27,063 bases of DNA from assembly GCA_038241115.1 (NCBI GenBank), contig JBBRGA010000031.1:1-27063 (forward strand), written 5' to 3'. Origin of the DNA: JANYJJ01 sp038241115. Its GTDB lineage: Bacteria; Pseudomonadota; Gammaproteobacteria; Burkholderiales; Burkholderiaceae_C. The notes under the pieces were generated by a model. That model made no database searches. It saw only the letters and a list, made by a program, of their open reading frames with translations, and was not told where the DNA came from. The position numbers and the translations under genes are program-made. Shown here in pieces: positions 7,734 to 15,051 of the stretch. Every line of letters starts with the position of its first letter. Position 1 is the stretch's first letter.

Positions 7734-8468
7734 TCAAGGCGCGCCGTCCGGAACGAACACATAGCCCACGCCCCACACGGTTTGGATGTAGCGAGGTTGC
7801 GCGGCATCGGGCTCGATCATCTTGCGCAAGCGCGAAATTTGCACGTCCAGGCTGCGGTCGAACGGCTCGAACTCTCGACCGCGCGCCAGTTGCGCCAGCT
7901 TGTCGCGCGACAGCGGCTGACGCGGGTGGCGAACCAGCGCCTTCAACATAGAAAACTCGCCCGTGGTGAGCGCCATCTGCTCGCCTTCTTTCGACAAGCG
8001 GCGCAGCGCCAGGTCAAATTCAAACGGGCCGAACGTGACGGTCATGGCGTCCTTTGCAGGCGCGCCGGGCGCTTCCAGATGCGGGCGACGGCGCAGCACT
8101 GCGTGAATGCGCGCAAGCAATTCGCGCGGGTTAAAAGGCTTCGGCAGATAGTCGTCTGCGCCGACTTCCAAACCAACGATGCGGTCAACGTCTTCCACCT
8201 TGGCAGTGAGCATGATGATGGGCGTGAGGTCGGCTCCAGCGCGCAGGCGCCGACAGATGGACAAGCCGTCTTCGCCGGGCAGCATCAGGTCAAGGACGAT
8301 CAAGTCGACCGTTTCGCGGGTCAGCAAGCGGTTGAGCGATTTGGCGTCTTCGGCCAGCAGCACTTCAAAACCTTCTTGCGTCAGGTAACGGCGCAATAAA
8401 TCGCGGATGCGGGCATCGTCGTCAACGATGGCGATGCGATCGGGGCGGGGCGTGGCGGATGCGCTCAT
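7734..8468 (-). CDS. ompR: Two-component response regulator, OmpR family
   Basis: This is a DNA-binding regulator controlled by phosphorylation from the adjacent EnvZ-like kinase. From the ATG at 8468 the protein is 244 residues. The receiver domain has the acidic pocket IVDDDAR (14-20), phosphoacceptor Asp60 in LIVLDLMLPG, Thr88 and Lys110 in YLPKPFNPRELLARI. After a linker the winged-helix domain (about 142-240) contains LTTGEFSMLKALV, SRDKLAQLARG, DRSLDVQISRLRKMIE and IQTVWGVGYVF, the OmpR/PhoB signature. A TTG four codons earlier is in frame, but GGAG lies 8 nt before the ATG, so that start is preferred. Upstream, on the minus strand, GTTACATATTT sits just before the ribosome site and resembles known OmpR boxes, suggesting autoregulation. 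Confidence 0.94.
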   Translation of the reverse strand: MSASATPRPDRIAIVDDDARIRDLLRRYLTQEGFEVLLAEDAKSLNRLLTRETVDLIVLDLMLPGEDGLSICRRLRAGADLTPIIMLTAKVEDVDRIVGLEVGADDYLPKPFNPRELLARIHAVLRRRPHLEAPGAPAKDAMTVTFGPFEFDLALRRLSKEGEQMALTTGEFSMLKALVRHPRQPLSRDKLAQLARGREFEPFDRSLDVQISRLRKMIEPDAAQPRYIQTVWGVGYVFVPDGAP

Positions 8469-8483
8469 ATGCAACTCCAAATA

Positions 8484-8547
8484 TGTAACAGCGCCGATTC
8501 TGCGCAGGTTTGCCGCGCCAGATTCGCTGTTTTGACTTGCTGTTACA
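8484..8547. promoter_or_regulatory. Inverted 9-bp repeat between ompR and the SIMPL gene (candidate OmpR boxes)
   Basis: TGTAACAGC (8484-8492) and its exact reverse complement GCTGTTACA (8539-8547) flank 46 bp between the divergent ompR and SIMPL-domain genes. On the minus strand the ompR-proximal copy reads CTGTTACATATTTGG, and GTTACATATT matches, from memory, the core of OmpR-binding boxes upstream of E. coli ompF. OmpR control of either gene is inference; the paired arms are seen directly. Confidence 0.45.
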
Positions 8548-8668
8548 ACTTTTGCGGGATGTGGCGAACACAGCGAACAAGTGATGCTCTTGGCGTGTCA
8601 ACGCAGCAGTGGTGCCAGACTCTGTGAAGTGGTCGCCGACATTTTTTAATTCAAAACAGGAAGCCCTC

Positions 8669-9382
8669 ATGACAAATTTCGCATCGACTTGGCTGGTTGC
8701 TTTGGCTTGTGCATCTGCGCTGGTTCCTTCGTTCGTCACGGCTGCGGAGGCGCCGCCTTCGGGTGTGGTCAATCTGGTGTCGACCGCCACCCTGGAAGTG
8801 CCCAAAGACTGGATGTCGGTCACGCTCAGCACCACACGCGATGGTCCTGAAGCCGCAGCCGTTCAGAGCGCGTTGAAGCAAGCGCTGGAGGCTGCGCTGG
8901 CTGAAGCCCGCAAAGTCGCCAAGCCGGGCCAAGTGGAAGTTCAAACCGGAAACTTTTCGATGTTCCCGCGCTATGCCAAGGCCAACACCCTCTCTGGCTG
9001 GCAAGGCAGCACAGAACTGGTGATCGAAGGACGCGACATGGCCAGCATTGGGCAATTGGTGGGCCGCATCGGCACGCTGACGGTGGCGCGTGTGGGCTTC
9101 GGTTTGTCGCGCGAGCAGCGTGAAAAAGTCGAGGGCGAGGTGGCGGCTCAGGCCATCGCGAGGTTTCGCGTCAAAGCGGCCGAGTACGCGAAACAGTTCG
9201 GCTATGCCGCGTTTGCGGTGCGTGAGGTCAGCGTCAACAGCGAACAGCAGGCCGTGATGATGGCCGCGCCCAATTTGCGAATGAAATCGATGTCGAGCGC
9301 GGCGGATGAATCGCTGCCGGTTGAGGCTGGGAAGGCGCTGGTCAGCGTCAGCGTGAACGGCTCGGTGCAGATGAGCAAGTAG
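8669..9382 (+). CDS. Exported SIMPL-domain (DUF541) protein
   Basis: From the ATG at 8669 the protein is 237 residues, with AGGAA about 8 nt upstream; an earlier in-frame start at 8609 would add 20 residues before the signal peptide and is rejected. Residues 1-26 form a Sec signal peptide (hydrophobic core VALACASALVP, probable cleavage after the VTAA region). The mature protein matches the SIMPL/DUF541 family: the strand VVNLVSTATLEVPKDWMSV, a helix of paired Ala/Glu repeats, VQTGNFSMFPRY, GWQGSTELVIEGRD and the C-terminal LVSVSVNGSVQM. The family includes E. coli YggE and periplasmic or outer-membrane proteins of uncertain role, some linked to oxidative stress. It is divergent from ompR across a region with paired GTTACA sites, so envelope-stress control is plausible but unproven. 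Confidence 0.85.
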   Translation: MTNFASTWLVALACASALVPSFVTAAEAPPSGVVNLVSTATLEVPKDWMSVTLSTTRDGPEAAAVQSALKQALEAALAEARKVAKPGQVEVQTGNFSMFPRYAKANTLSGWQGSTELVIEGRDMASIGQLVGRIGTLTVARVGFGLSREQREKVEGEVAAQAIARFRVKAAEYAKQFGYAAFAVREVSVNSEQQAVMMAAPNLRMKSMSSAADESLPVEAGKALVSVSVNGSVQMSK

Positions 9383-9430
9383 GCCTCAGCCCGAGAGAGC
9401 GAGCAACCAGCGCAGAACGCCCTTGGGTGC

Positions 9431-10201
9431 TCACTGAGCCGTCCAGCCTCCGTCTACCGCCCAAGCCACGCCGCGCACGTTGTCACCGGCCGGCGAACAT
9501 AAGAACACCGCCAATTCGCCGAGTTGTTCGGGCGTGGTGAATTCGAGCGAGGGTTGTTTTTCGCTCAGCAAATCGAGTCTGGCTTTGTCCACGGTGATGC
9601 CTTCGCGCGCCGCGCGGTCGTCAATTTGTTTTTGCACCAGTGGCGTCAGTACCCAGCCGGGGCAGATGGCGTTCACTGTGATGCCGGTGGTGGCAACCTC
9701 CAACGCGCTGGATTTGGTGAAGCCCACCAAGCCGTGTTTGGCCGCCACATAGGCCGACTTCTGTGCCGATGCCACCAGTCCGTGGGCCGAAGCCACATTG
9801 ATGATGCGGCCCCAGTTTTTGCGGCGCATGCCGGGCACGGCCAAGCGTGTGGTGTGAAACGCAGAACTCAGGTTGATGGCAATGATGGCGTCCCATTTGT
9901 CCACCGGAAAGTCCTCTACCTTCGCCACAAATTGAATGCCGGCGTTGTTGACCAGCACGTCAGCGCCGCCGAAATCGCGCTCGGCATAAGCCATTAATTC
10001 GGCAATCTCGGCGGGCTTGCTCATGTCAGCGCCGTGGTAGCCGATGCGCACTCCCAAGCTCGCCACCTGCGCCTTGGCGGCTTCAAAATCGCCAAAGCCG
10101 TTGAGCACCACATTGGCACCCTGGCGCGCCAAGCACATGGCCATGCCCAGCCCGATGCCGCTGGTGGAGCCGGTGACGACAGCGGTTTTTCCGTTCAACA
10201 T
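9431..10201 (-). CDS. bdhA: 3-Hydroxybutyrate dehydrogenase (short-chain dehydrogenase)
   Basis: The enzyme interconverts (R)-3-hydroxybutyrate and acetoacetate with NAD and is a late step of polyhydroxybutyrate breakdown in the cytoplasm. The 256-residue protein has the Rossmann motif TGSTSGIGLG (10-19), NNAG (85-88) and the catalytic Ser138, Tyr151, Lys155 triad in VASAHG and SAYVAAKHG. PGWVLTPLVQKQIDDRA and the ending GVAWAVDGGWTAQ are close to those of 3-hydroxybutyrate dehydrogenases as opposed to generic SDR enzymes. AAGGAA lies 6 nt before the ATG. It stands alone on the minus strand, convergent with the SIMPL gene and divergent from the hydrolase gene. The PHA regulator phaR lies about 5 kb away, consistent with a PHB-cycling host. 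Confidence in the exact substrate is good but not absolute. Confidence 0.9.
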   Translation of the reverse strand: MLNGKTAVVTGSTSGIGLGMAMCLARQGANVVLNGFGDFEAAKAQVASLGVRIGYHGADMSKPAEIAELMAYAERDFGGADVLVNNAGIQFVAKVEDFPVDKWDAIIAINLSSAFHTTRLAVPGMRRKNWGRIINVASAHGLVASAQKSAYVAAKHGLVGFTKSSALEVATTGITVNAICPGWVLTPLVQKQIDDRAAREGITVDKARLDLLSEKQPSLEFTTPEQLGELAVFLCSPAGDNVRGVAWAVDGGWTAQ

Positions 10202-10324
10202 TTTTATTCCTTGTGGTTGGCTTGAACTGAGCTTTGCGTCCAGCTTTGGGTTTGCTTGCGCGTCTGGTTTTCTACCCGATACTGTTGATTATCAAAGACG
10301 AAATTTCTTGCAAGGTATCCCAGC

Positions 10325-11191
10325 ATGAGCACCCCACGCCTGCATCACGTTCAATGTTTGACCCCCGGTGGTTTGCACCGCATGGCCTATTGGGAGTGGG
10401 GTGACGCGCTCAATCCCAAGGTGCTGTTGTGCGTGCACGGCCTGACGCGACAAGGTCGCGACTTTGATACGTTGGCGCGCAGCATGTCGGCCGAATACCG
10501 GGTGGTCTGCCCGGACGTGGTGGGTCGGGGCGAATCGGATTGGCTCACCGACCCCAACAGCTACTCGGTGCCGATGTACGTGGCCGACATGGTCACGCTG
10601 CTGGCTCGATTGAACGCCAGCACGGTCGACTGGGTGGGCACGTCGATGGGCGGCTTGATTGGCTTGGGGGTTGCTGCGTTGCCGGGCAATCCGATCCGCC
10701 GCTTCGTCATCAATGATGTCGGTCCCACCCTGGAAGCCAGCGCCATTGCGCGCATCGGCAGTTATCTGGGTTTGCCGATGCACTGGAAATCGGTGGAAGA
10801 GGCGGCCGATTACATGGGCGGCATCTCCAAGGGCTTTGGCCCCCACACCCGCGAGCAATGGTTGGCCTTGACCCGCCCGATGCTCAAGGTCGAAGGAAGC
10901 GGTTTTGCGCCGCACTACGACCCGCGCATCGGCGTGCCGTTTCGGTCCGTCACGCCCGAGAAGGCGGCCTACGGCGAAGCGCTGCTGTGGAAGGCGTATG
11001 ACGCCGTGACTGCATCCACGCTGCTGCTGCGCGGCGCCGAGTCTGACCTGCTCACAGCGGCCACCGCCGAGGCCATGACGCAGCGCGGGCCCAAAGCGCA
11101 GTTGGTCGAGTTTGCCGGTGTCGGCCACGCGCCCACTCTGATTGCGCCTGATCAAGTGGCCGCCGTGCGGGAGTTCTTGCTGCGCCCATGA
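10325..11191 (+). CDS. Alpha/beta hydrolase
   Basis: This is a 288-residue cytoplasmic alpha/beta-hydrolase fold protein with no signal peptide. The oxyanion segment is VHGLTRQGRDFD (37-48), the nucleophile elbow is GTSMGG (105-110; Ser107), the acid is probably Asp241 in RGAESDLL, and the histidine is His268 in GVGHAP. The lid region (about 130-200) is not diagnostic. The fold covers esterases, C-C hydrolases and depolymerases, and I cannot assign a substrate. Its stop codon overlaps the relA start (ATGA at 11188-11191), so the two are translationally coupled. AAGGT lies 9 nt before the ATG. Having bdhA next door on the other strand makes a hydroxyalkanoate ester a guess worth testing, nothing more. 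Confidence 0.88.
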   Translation: MSTPRLHHVQCLTPGGLHRMAYWEWGDALNPKVLLCVHGLTRQGRDFDTLARSMSAEYRVVCPDVVGRGESDWLTDPNSYSVPMYVADMVTLLARLNASTVDWVGTSMGGLIGLGVAALPGNPIRRFVINDVGPTLEASAIARIGSYLGLPMHWKSVEEAADYMGGISKGFGPHTREQWLALTRPMLKVEGSGFAPHYDPRIGVPFRSVTPEKAAYGEALLWKAYDAVTASTLLLRGAESDLLTAATAEAMTQRGPKAQLVEFAGVGHAPTLIAPDQVAAVREFLLRP

Positions 11192-13455
11192 AAACCGAGG
11201 GCACTGCGGCGCAGACCACGCACGAGGCTGCTGCGCCCATCGTTCAGCTGATGGCACAGGGCGGCTTGGATGAAGCCGCACAACTGCTGCGCGCACGTGC
11301 CTTCGCCGAGCCGCTGCTGACCGACCAACTGCTTGACACGGGTGAAGACGCGCTGGTGCACGCCGACGGCGTTGCTGCGATTTTGCAAGCCATCGGCGCT
11401 GCGCCGTCAATGCGTGCGGCAGCCTATTTGGTCTACGCCGGTGACTATCTCAGCAAGCCCGAAGAGGCGGTCGCGAAGGCATTTGGCGCCTCGAACGCCA
11501 GCTTGGTCATGCACACCCGCAAGCTGGTGCAAATTCAACGCGCCGCGCGCGAGGCCAAAGTCGCTGTGAAGGGGGGGGCGGAGCACAAAGCCCAGCAGAC
11601 CGAGCGCGTGCGAAAAATGCTGCTGGCGTTTTCAAACGACCTTCGCGTGGTGCTGTTGCGCTTGGCCTCGCGACTGCAAACGCTGCGTCACTTTGCGGTG
11701 ACCAAGCAGCCTTGCCCGCCGGCATTGGCGCGCGAGTCGATGCAGGTGTTTGCGCCGTTGGCCAACCGGTTGGGGATCTGGCAAATCAAATGGGAAATCG
11801 AAGACCTCGCATTTCGGTTTTCAGAGCCCGAAAAATACAAAACTGTGGCGCACCTGCTGGATGAAAAGCGAACTGAGCGCGAGCTCGGCATGGCCGAGTT
11901 TCGTGGTCATCTTGAAAACGAATTGAAGCTGCAAGGGATAAAGGCCGAAGTGCAAGGCCGCCCCAAACACATACACAGCATTTGGAAAAAAATGCAGGGC
12001 AAGGCGCTTGCGTTTTCGCAGGTCTTGGACCTTCGCGCGGTGCGCGTCATCGTGGCCGACGTGCCCGCGTGTTACGCCGTGCTCAGCTTCGTGCACCAGC
12101 GCCACTTGCCAGTGAGTGGCGAGTTCGACGACTACATTGCGCGGCCCAAAGGCAACGGCTACCAGTCGCTGCACACGGTGGTGCTCGACGACCAAGGCCG
12201 CGCCGTGGAAGTGCAAATCCGCACCCGCGCGATGCACGACCACGCCGAACACGGAGTGGCTGCGCACTGGGCCTACAAAGAAGCTGGCGTCAAAGGCTAC
12301 GGCGGTGTCAGCTCAGCCGGTGAAAGCAACGCGCAAATCACTGAAGCTCGCAAAGCCGTGCTGCGCCAGTTGTTGGCGTGGGAGCGTGATTTTTCTGCCG
12401 CTGACGGCGATGAAATTCGCCCGACCGCAGCCGCTGAAGAAGTCTTCGACGACCGCATCTACGTCTTTACACCGCAAGCCGCCATCGTTGAGTTGCCAGC
12501 CGGCGCCACGCCGATTGACTTTGCGTACAGCGTGCATACCAATTTGGGCCACCGCTGCCGCGGGGCCAAGGTGGACGGCGTCATGGTGCCGCTGAACACG
12601 CCGCTGCAAAGCGGTCAGACGGTGGAGGTCACGGCTGTCAAGGAAGGCGGACCGTCGCTGGACTGGTTGAACGTCGAGTTGGGCTTTCTCAAAAGCCACC
12701 GCTCCAAAGCCAAAGTGCGCGGCTGGTTCAATTTGTTGGCGCAGGCCCAAACCATTGCGCGCGGACGCGAAGCCGTTGAGAAGCTGTTGCAGCGCGAAGG
12801 CAAAACTGCGGTGAAGTTGGCCTCGCTTGCCGAGCAGCTGGGGTTTCGTCAGGCCGATGATTTGTTTGAGGTGGTGGGCAAAGACGAGTTCTCGCTGCGC
12901 ACCATCGAAAATCTATTGCGCCCGACCGAGCCGCATCCCACTGCAGATGAAGTCATCGCGCTGCGCAAACCCAAGGGCGACGCCGAATTGCCAAAAGGCG
13001 GCGTGCTGGTGGTGGGCGTGGAGTCATTGCTCACAAGCTTGGCGCGCTGCTGCCGACCCGCGCCGCCCGACGCGATTGGTGGCTACGTCACGCGTGGCAA
13101 AGGCGTGGCCATTCACCGGGTGGACTGCAGCAATTTTCGTGAGCTGGCCAAGCGCGCGCCTGAGCGCTTGATTGCGGTGGACTGGGGTCGCGCGCGTGAG
13201 CATGGCGCTGCCCAGTACCCGGTCGACGTGGCGGTGGAAGCGTCCGACAGACGCGGCTTGCTGCGTGATATTTCCGAAGTGTTTGCGAAAGCCCAAATGA
13301 ACGTGACCGGTGTGAAAACCCAGTCTGTGAAAGACGCCTCGGGTGGCACCGCGTGGATGACGTTTACCGTGGAAATTGCTGACTCGGCGCGGCTAGGCCA
13401 TGTGTTGGGCCTGGTGCAGCGGGTGGAAGGCGTGCGCTCGGCCCGCAGGAAGTGA
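11188..13455 (+). CDS. relA: (p)ppGpp synthetase RelA
   Basis: RelA transfers pyrophosphate from ATP to GTP or GDP on stalled ribosomes to trigger the stringent response. The 755-residue protein has the full long-RSH layout. The N-terminal hydrolase-like domain (about 40-200) lacks the HDxxED metal motif: the matching stretch is YLVYAGDYLSKPEE (80-93), so no (p)ppGpp hydrolysis is expected. The synthetase domain (about 255-365) contains GRPKHIHSIWKKM, EFDDYIARPKGNGYQSLHT and EVQIRTRAMHDHAEHG. EFDD (312-315) is the EXDD signature of RelA-type synthetases, in contrast to the RXKD of bifunctional SpoT/Rel. TGS (about 420-482), the zinc-finger-like CC region (621-645) and ACT/RRM (about 678-755) follow. 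The start overlaps the hydrolase stop. A separate SpoT should exist elsewhere in the genome. Confidence 0.95.
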   Translation: MKTEGTAAQTTHEAAAPIVQLMAQGGLDEAAQLLRARAFAEPLLTDQLLDTGEDALVHADGVAAILQAIGAAPSMRAAAYLVYAGDYLSKPEEAVAKAFGASNASLVMHTRKLVQIQRAAREAKVAVKGGAEHKAQQTERVRKMLLAFSNDLRVVLLRLASRLQTLRHFAVTKQPCPPALARESMQVFAPLANRLGIWQIKWEIEDLAFRFSEPEKYKTVAHLLDEKRTERELGMAEFRGHLENELKLQGIKAEVQGRPKHIHSIWKKMQGKALAFSQVLDLRAVRVIVADVPACYAVLSFVHQRHLPVSGEFDDYIARPKGNGYQSLHTVVLDDQGRAVEVQIRTRAMHDHAEHGVAAHWAYKEAGVKGYGGVSSAGESNAQITEARKAVLRQLLAWERDFSAADGDEIRPTAAAEEVFDDRIYVFTPQAAIVELPAGATPIDFAYSVHTNLGHRCRGAKVDGVMVPLNTPLQSGQTVEVTAVKEGGPSLDWLNVELGFLKSHRSKAKVRGWFNLLAQAQTIARGREAVEKLLQREGKTAVKLASLAEQLGFRQADDLFEVVGKDEFSLRTIENLLRPTEPHPTADEVIALRKPKGDAELPKGGVLVVGVESLLTSLARCCRPAPPDAIGGYVTRGKGVAIHRVDCSNFRELAKRAPERLIAVDWGRAREHGAAQYPVDVAVEASDRRGLLRDISEVFAKAQMNVTGVKTQSVKDASGGTAWMTFTVEIADSARLGHVLGLVQRVEGVRSARRK

Positions 13456-13484
13456 AGCGCCCAGGCGATTGGCCTGTGTTGCGC

Positions 13485-13493
13485 TGCTATGAT
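13485..13493 (+). promoter_or_regulatory. Extended -10 promoter of tRNA-Val
   Basis: TGCTATGAT gives an extended -10 (TGn plus TATGAT at 13488-13493) ending 12 nt before the tRNA 5' end, which suits transcription initiation a few bases ahead of the mature tRNA. No good -35 is present at 16-18 bp, which the TGn extension could compensate. Read-through from relA is also possible. Confidence 0.5.
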
Positions 13494-13505
13494 GCGAGAC
13501 GCAGT

Positions 13506-13582
13506 AGGCGCGTAGCTCAGCTGGTTAGAGCACCACCTTGACATGGTGGGGGTCGATGGTTCGAGTCCATTCGCGCCTACCA
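13506..13582 (+). tRNA. tRNA-Val (anticodon GAC)
   Basis: The 77-nt sequence folds as a complete cloverleaf. The acceptor stem is AGGCGCG with CGCGCCT, the D stem GCTC with GAGC, and the anticodon stem CCACC/GGTGG holds loop TTGACAT with anticodon GAC. The variable loop is GGGTC, and the T arm has loop TTCGAGT. The discriminator is A (13579) and CCA is genome-encoded (13580-13582). It would read GUC and GUU valine codons. It lies 50 bp after relA and ahead of a strong terminator. Confidence 0.96.
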
Positions 13583-13593
13583 ATATTTATGGG

Positions 13594-13682
13594 GTCGACA
13601 ACGAGAAATCGATGATAAAAAATCGATAACAAGCAAGTCGACAACAACCGAGTCGGCAGCAACCAAGTCGACGGCAAACAAA
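13594..13682 (+). repeat. Degenerate 15-bp tandem repeat downstream of tRNA-Val
   Basis: TCG-headed units recur at 13595, 13609, 13623, 13638, 13653 and 13668, i.e. at 14, 14, 15, 15 and 15 bp. The best units read gtcgacaacaaccga, gtcggcagcaaccaa and gtcgacggcaaacaa. No frame through it makes a convincing protein, and it lies between the tRNA and the terminator, so it would be transcribed as the 3' trailer of the tRNA precursor. Confidence 0.7.
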
Positions 13683-13700
13683 TGGGTGACAAATAACGAA

Positions 13701-13733
13701 AGCACTTGGCGGTGTCGCCAGGTGCTTTTTTTT
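13701..13733 (+). terminator. Strong intrinsic terminator after relA/tRNA-Val
   Basis: AGCACTTGGCG (13701-13711) pairs with CGCCAGGTGCT (13716-13726) over 11 bp with one G-U pair. The loop is GTGT, and eight T residues (13726-13733) follow, the first being the last base of the stem. It closes the hydrolase-relA-tRNA-Val unit and insulates the Stealth gene downstream. Confidence 0.92.
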
Positions 13734-13812
13734 CGCACAGGCCACCAAGCCGTGCTTATCTAAATTGCTCTCGAAATCAGTGCGCCGCGAACGACCTGTG
13801 CGGCGAGTCCCT

Positions 13813-14943
13813 ATGAATTCCGATCTGAAAAAAACTCACACCGCGGGTGCCGAGCCCATCGACATCGTCTACCTATGGGTCGACGGCAATGATCCCGTTT
13901 GGCGTTTAAAGCGTGCGCGCAGGGCGGCGCTGCTCAGCGAAGACACGCGCGCAGACATGGCGCTGCACGGCAATGTGGAAGGCCGTTTTCGAGACAACGA
14001 CGAACTGCGATACAGCTTGCGTGCGCTGGAGCGGTTCTTTCCCGGCCACGGTCACATCTATTTGGTCACTGACTCGCAGGTTCCGAATTGGTTGCGTCAA
14101 AACGATCGAATCACCGTCATTGACCACAAAGACCTGATTCCCGCAGCCGCCTTGCCCACCTTCGATTCAGGGCACATCGAGTCGTACATCCACCGCATTT
14201 CCGGTTTGTCTGAGCGATTCTTTTATTTCAATGACGACGTTTTCTTTGGAGCCCCCGTTCACGTCGAGGACTGGTTTTTTGCCGGCGGAAGCTACGCCGC
14301 TTGGTCGCAGCAATCTGATGTCAGCCTCGAGCAGGCCTGCGTCAACGAGGCCGCCACCGAGAACGCCTGCCTGCTGTCCAGGCAATGGTTCGAAGCGCAC
14401 CCGCAATGCGTGCTGGGTGAAGCGCACAGTTTTCGCACGTTTGCACATGCGCCGCGGCCGTTGTTGAAATCAGCTTTGACCAAGTTGGAAGCACAACAGC
14501 CAGAGCTTTATGCGAGGTCGCGTTCGACGGTGTTTCGGGTCTGGAACCAGCCGAGTTTGATCTGCGACTTTGCGCTGCGTTGGGGCATGTCGCAAGGCTC
14601 GACGCGTGTTCGCGAGTATTCGCATTTGTACGTGTCCACCGGTGCGGCAAATGCGGCCACTCAACTCGGCGAGTTGATGGCCGCTTGGGGTCAGGTGGAT
14701 TTCTTTTGTGTTAACGACACCACCGACGACGCTGATTCAAACGACCCGCGATTGCTGCAAGCACGCGAAGCCTTGCAGCACATGTTTCCGCGTCCATCCA
14801 GCTTTGAGCAGGTGGAAGAGGCCGCGGCGCGCATGTCCGGTCTGGTGGATTGGATGCAGTTGAACGAGTTCAACCACCAGCCCGAAGATGTCGCGGGCCC
14901 GCAGCACGGCGAAGTGGTGGATCAAACCGCCTTGGCGGCGTAG
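13813..14943 (+). CDS. Stealth-family sugar-phosphate transferase
   Basis: Stealth proteins transfer hexose-1-phosphate in capsule or exopolysaccharide synthesis and are related to the animal GlcNAc-1-phosphotransferase. The 376-residue protein shows the conserved blocks in order: CR1 IDIVYLWVDGNDPVW (16-30), CR2 RFRDNDELRYSLRALERF (58-75) then HIESYIHRISGLSERF and FYFNDDVFFG (121-146), CR3 around HAPRPLLKSALTKLE (212-226), and a CR4-like NDTTDD (301-306). There is no signal peptide or membrane segment. The ATG at 13813 is chosen because CR1 then begins at residue 16; an in-frame TTG at 13765 would only add 16 basic residues. No other polysaccharide gene is adjacent, so it is an orphan between a terminator and phaR. 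The sugar and acceptor are unknown. Confidence 0.88.
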   Translation: MNSDLKKTHTAGAEPIDIVYLWVDGNDPVWRLKRARRAALLSEDTRADMALHGNVEGRFRDNDELRYSLRALERFFPGHGHIYLVTDSQVPNWLRQNDRITVIDHKDLIPAAALPTFDSGHIESYIHRISGLSERFFYFNDDVFFGAPVHVEDWFFAGGSYAAWSQQSDVSLEQACVNEAATENACLLSRQWFEAHPQCVLGEAHSFRTFAHAPRPLLKSALTKLEAQQPELYARSRSTVFRVWNQPSLICDFALRWGMSQGSTRVREYSHLYVSTGAANAATQLGELMAAWGQVDFFCVNDTTDDADSNDPRLLQAREALQHMFPRPSSFEQVEEAAARMSGLVDWMQLNEFNHQPEDVAGPQHGEVVDQTALAA

Positions 14944-14970
14944 CGGACGGCGCCAGCCGGGTAAACACCT

Positions 14971-15000
14971 TTGGGCCGCAATTTGGTGCGCTCCTAAAAT
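14971..15000 (+). promoter_or_regulatory. Putative sigma-70 promoter of phaR
   Basis: TTGGGC (14971-14976) and TAAAAT (14995-15000) are separated by 18 bp, placing initiation near 15007, at the left edge of the dyad ahead of phaR. The assignment is by consensus reading only. Confidence 0.45.
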
Positions 15001-15006
15001 AAATGT

Positions 15007-15032
15007 GCGGTTGCACAATTTTGTGCAGCCGC
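15007..15032. promoter_or_regulatory. Near-perfect inverted repeat, probable PhaR operator
   Basis: GCGGTTGCACAA (15007-15018), a TT centre and TTGTGCAGCCGC (15021-15032) form 12-bp arms with one mismatch, starting at the expected transcription start and ending 5 nt before the CAGGAG ribosome site (15038-15043). PhaR proteins bind TGC-rich sequences and repress their own genes in Paracoccus and Cupriavidus, as I recall, and the arms carry paired TTGCAC and GTGCAG. Autorepression is inferred from position and sequence type. Confidence 0.65.
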
Positions 15033-15051
15033 TTTATCAGGAGCGCCCTTC

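Noticed and set aside
9383..9430. A weak stem (GAGCAACC with GGGTGCTC) between the convergent SIMPL and bdhA genes as a terminator
   Set aside because: The stem has a mismatch and a long loop, and neither strand shows a T tract after it.
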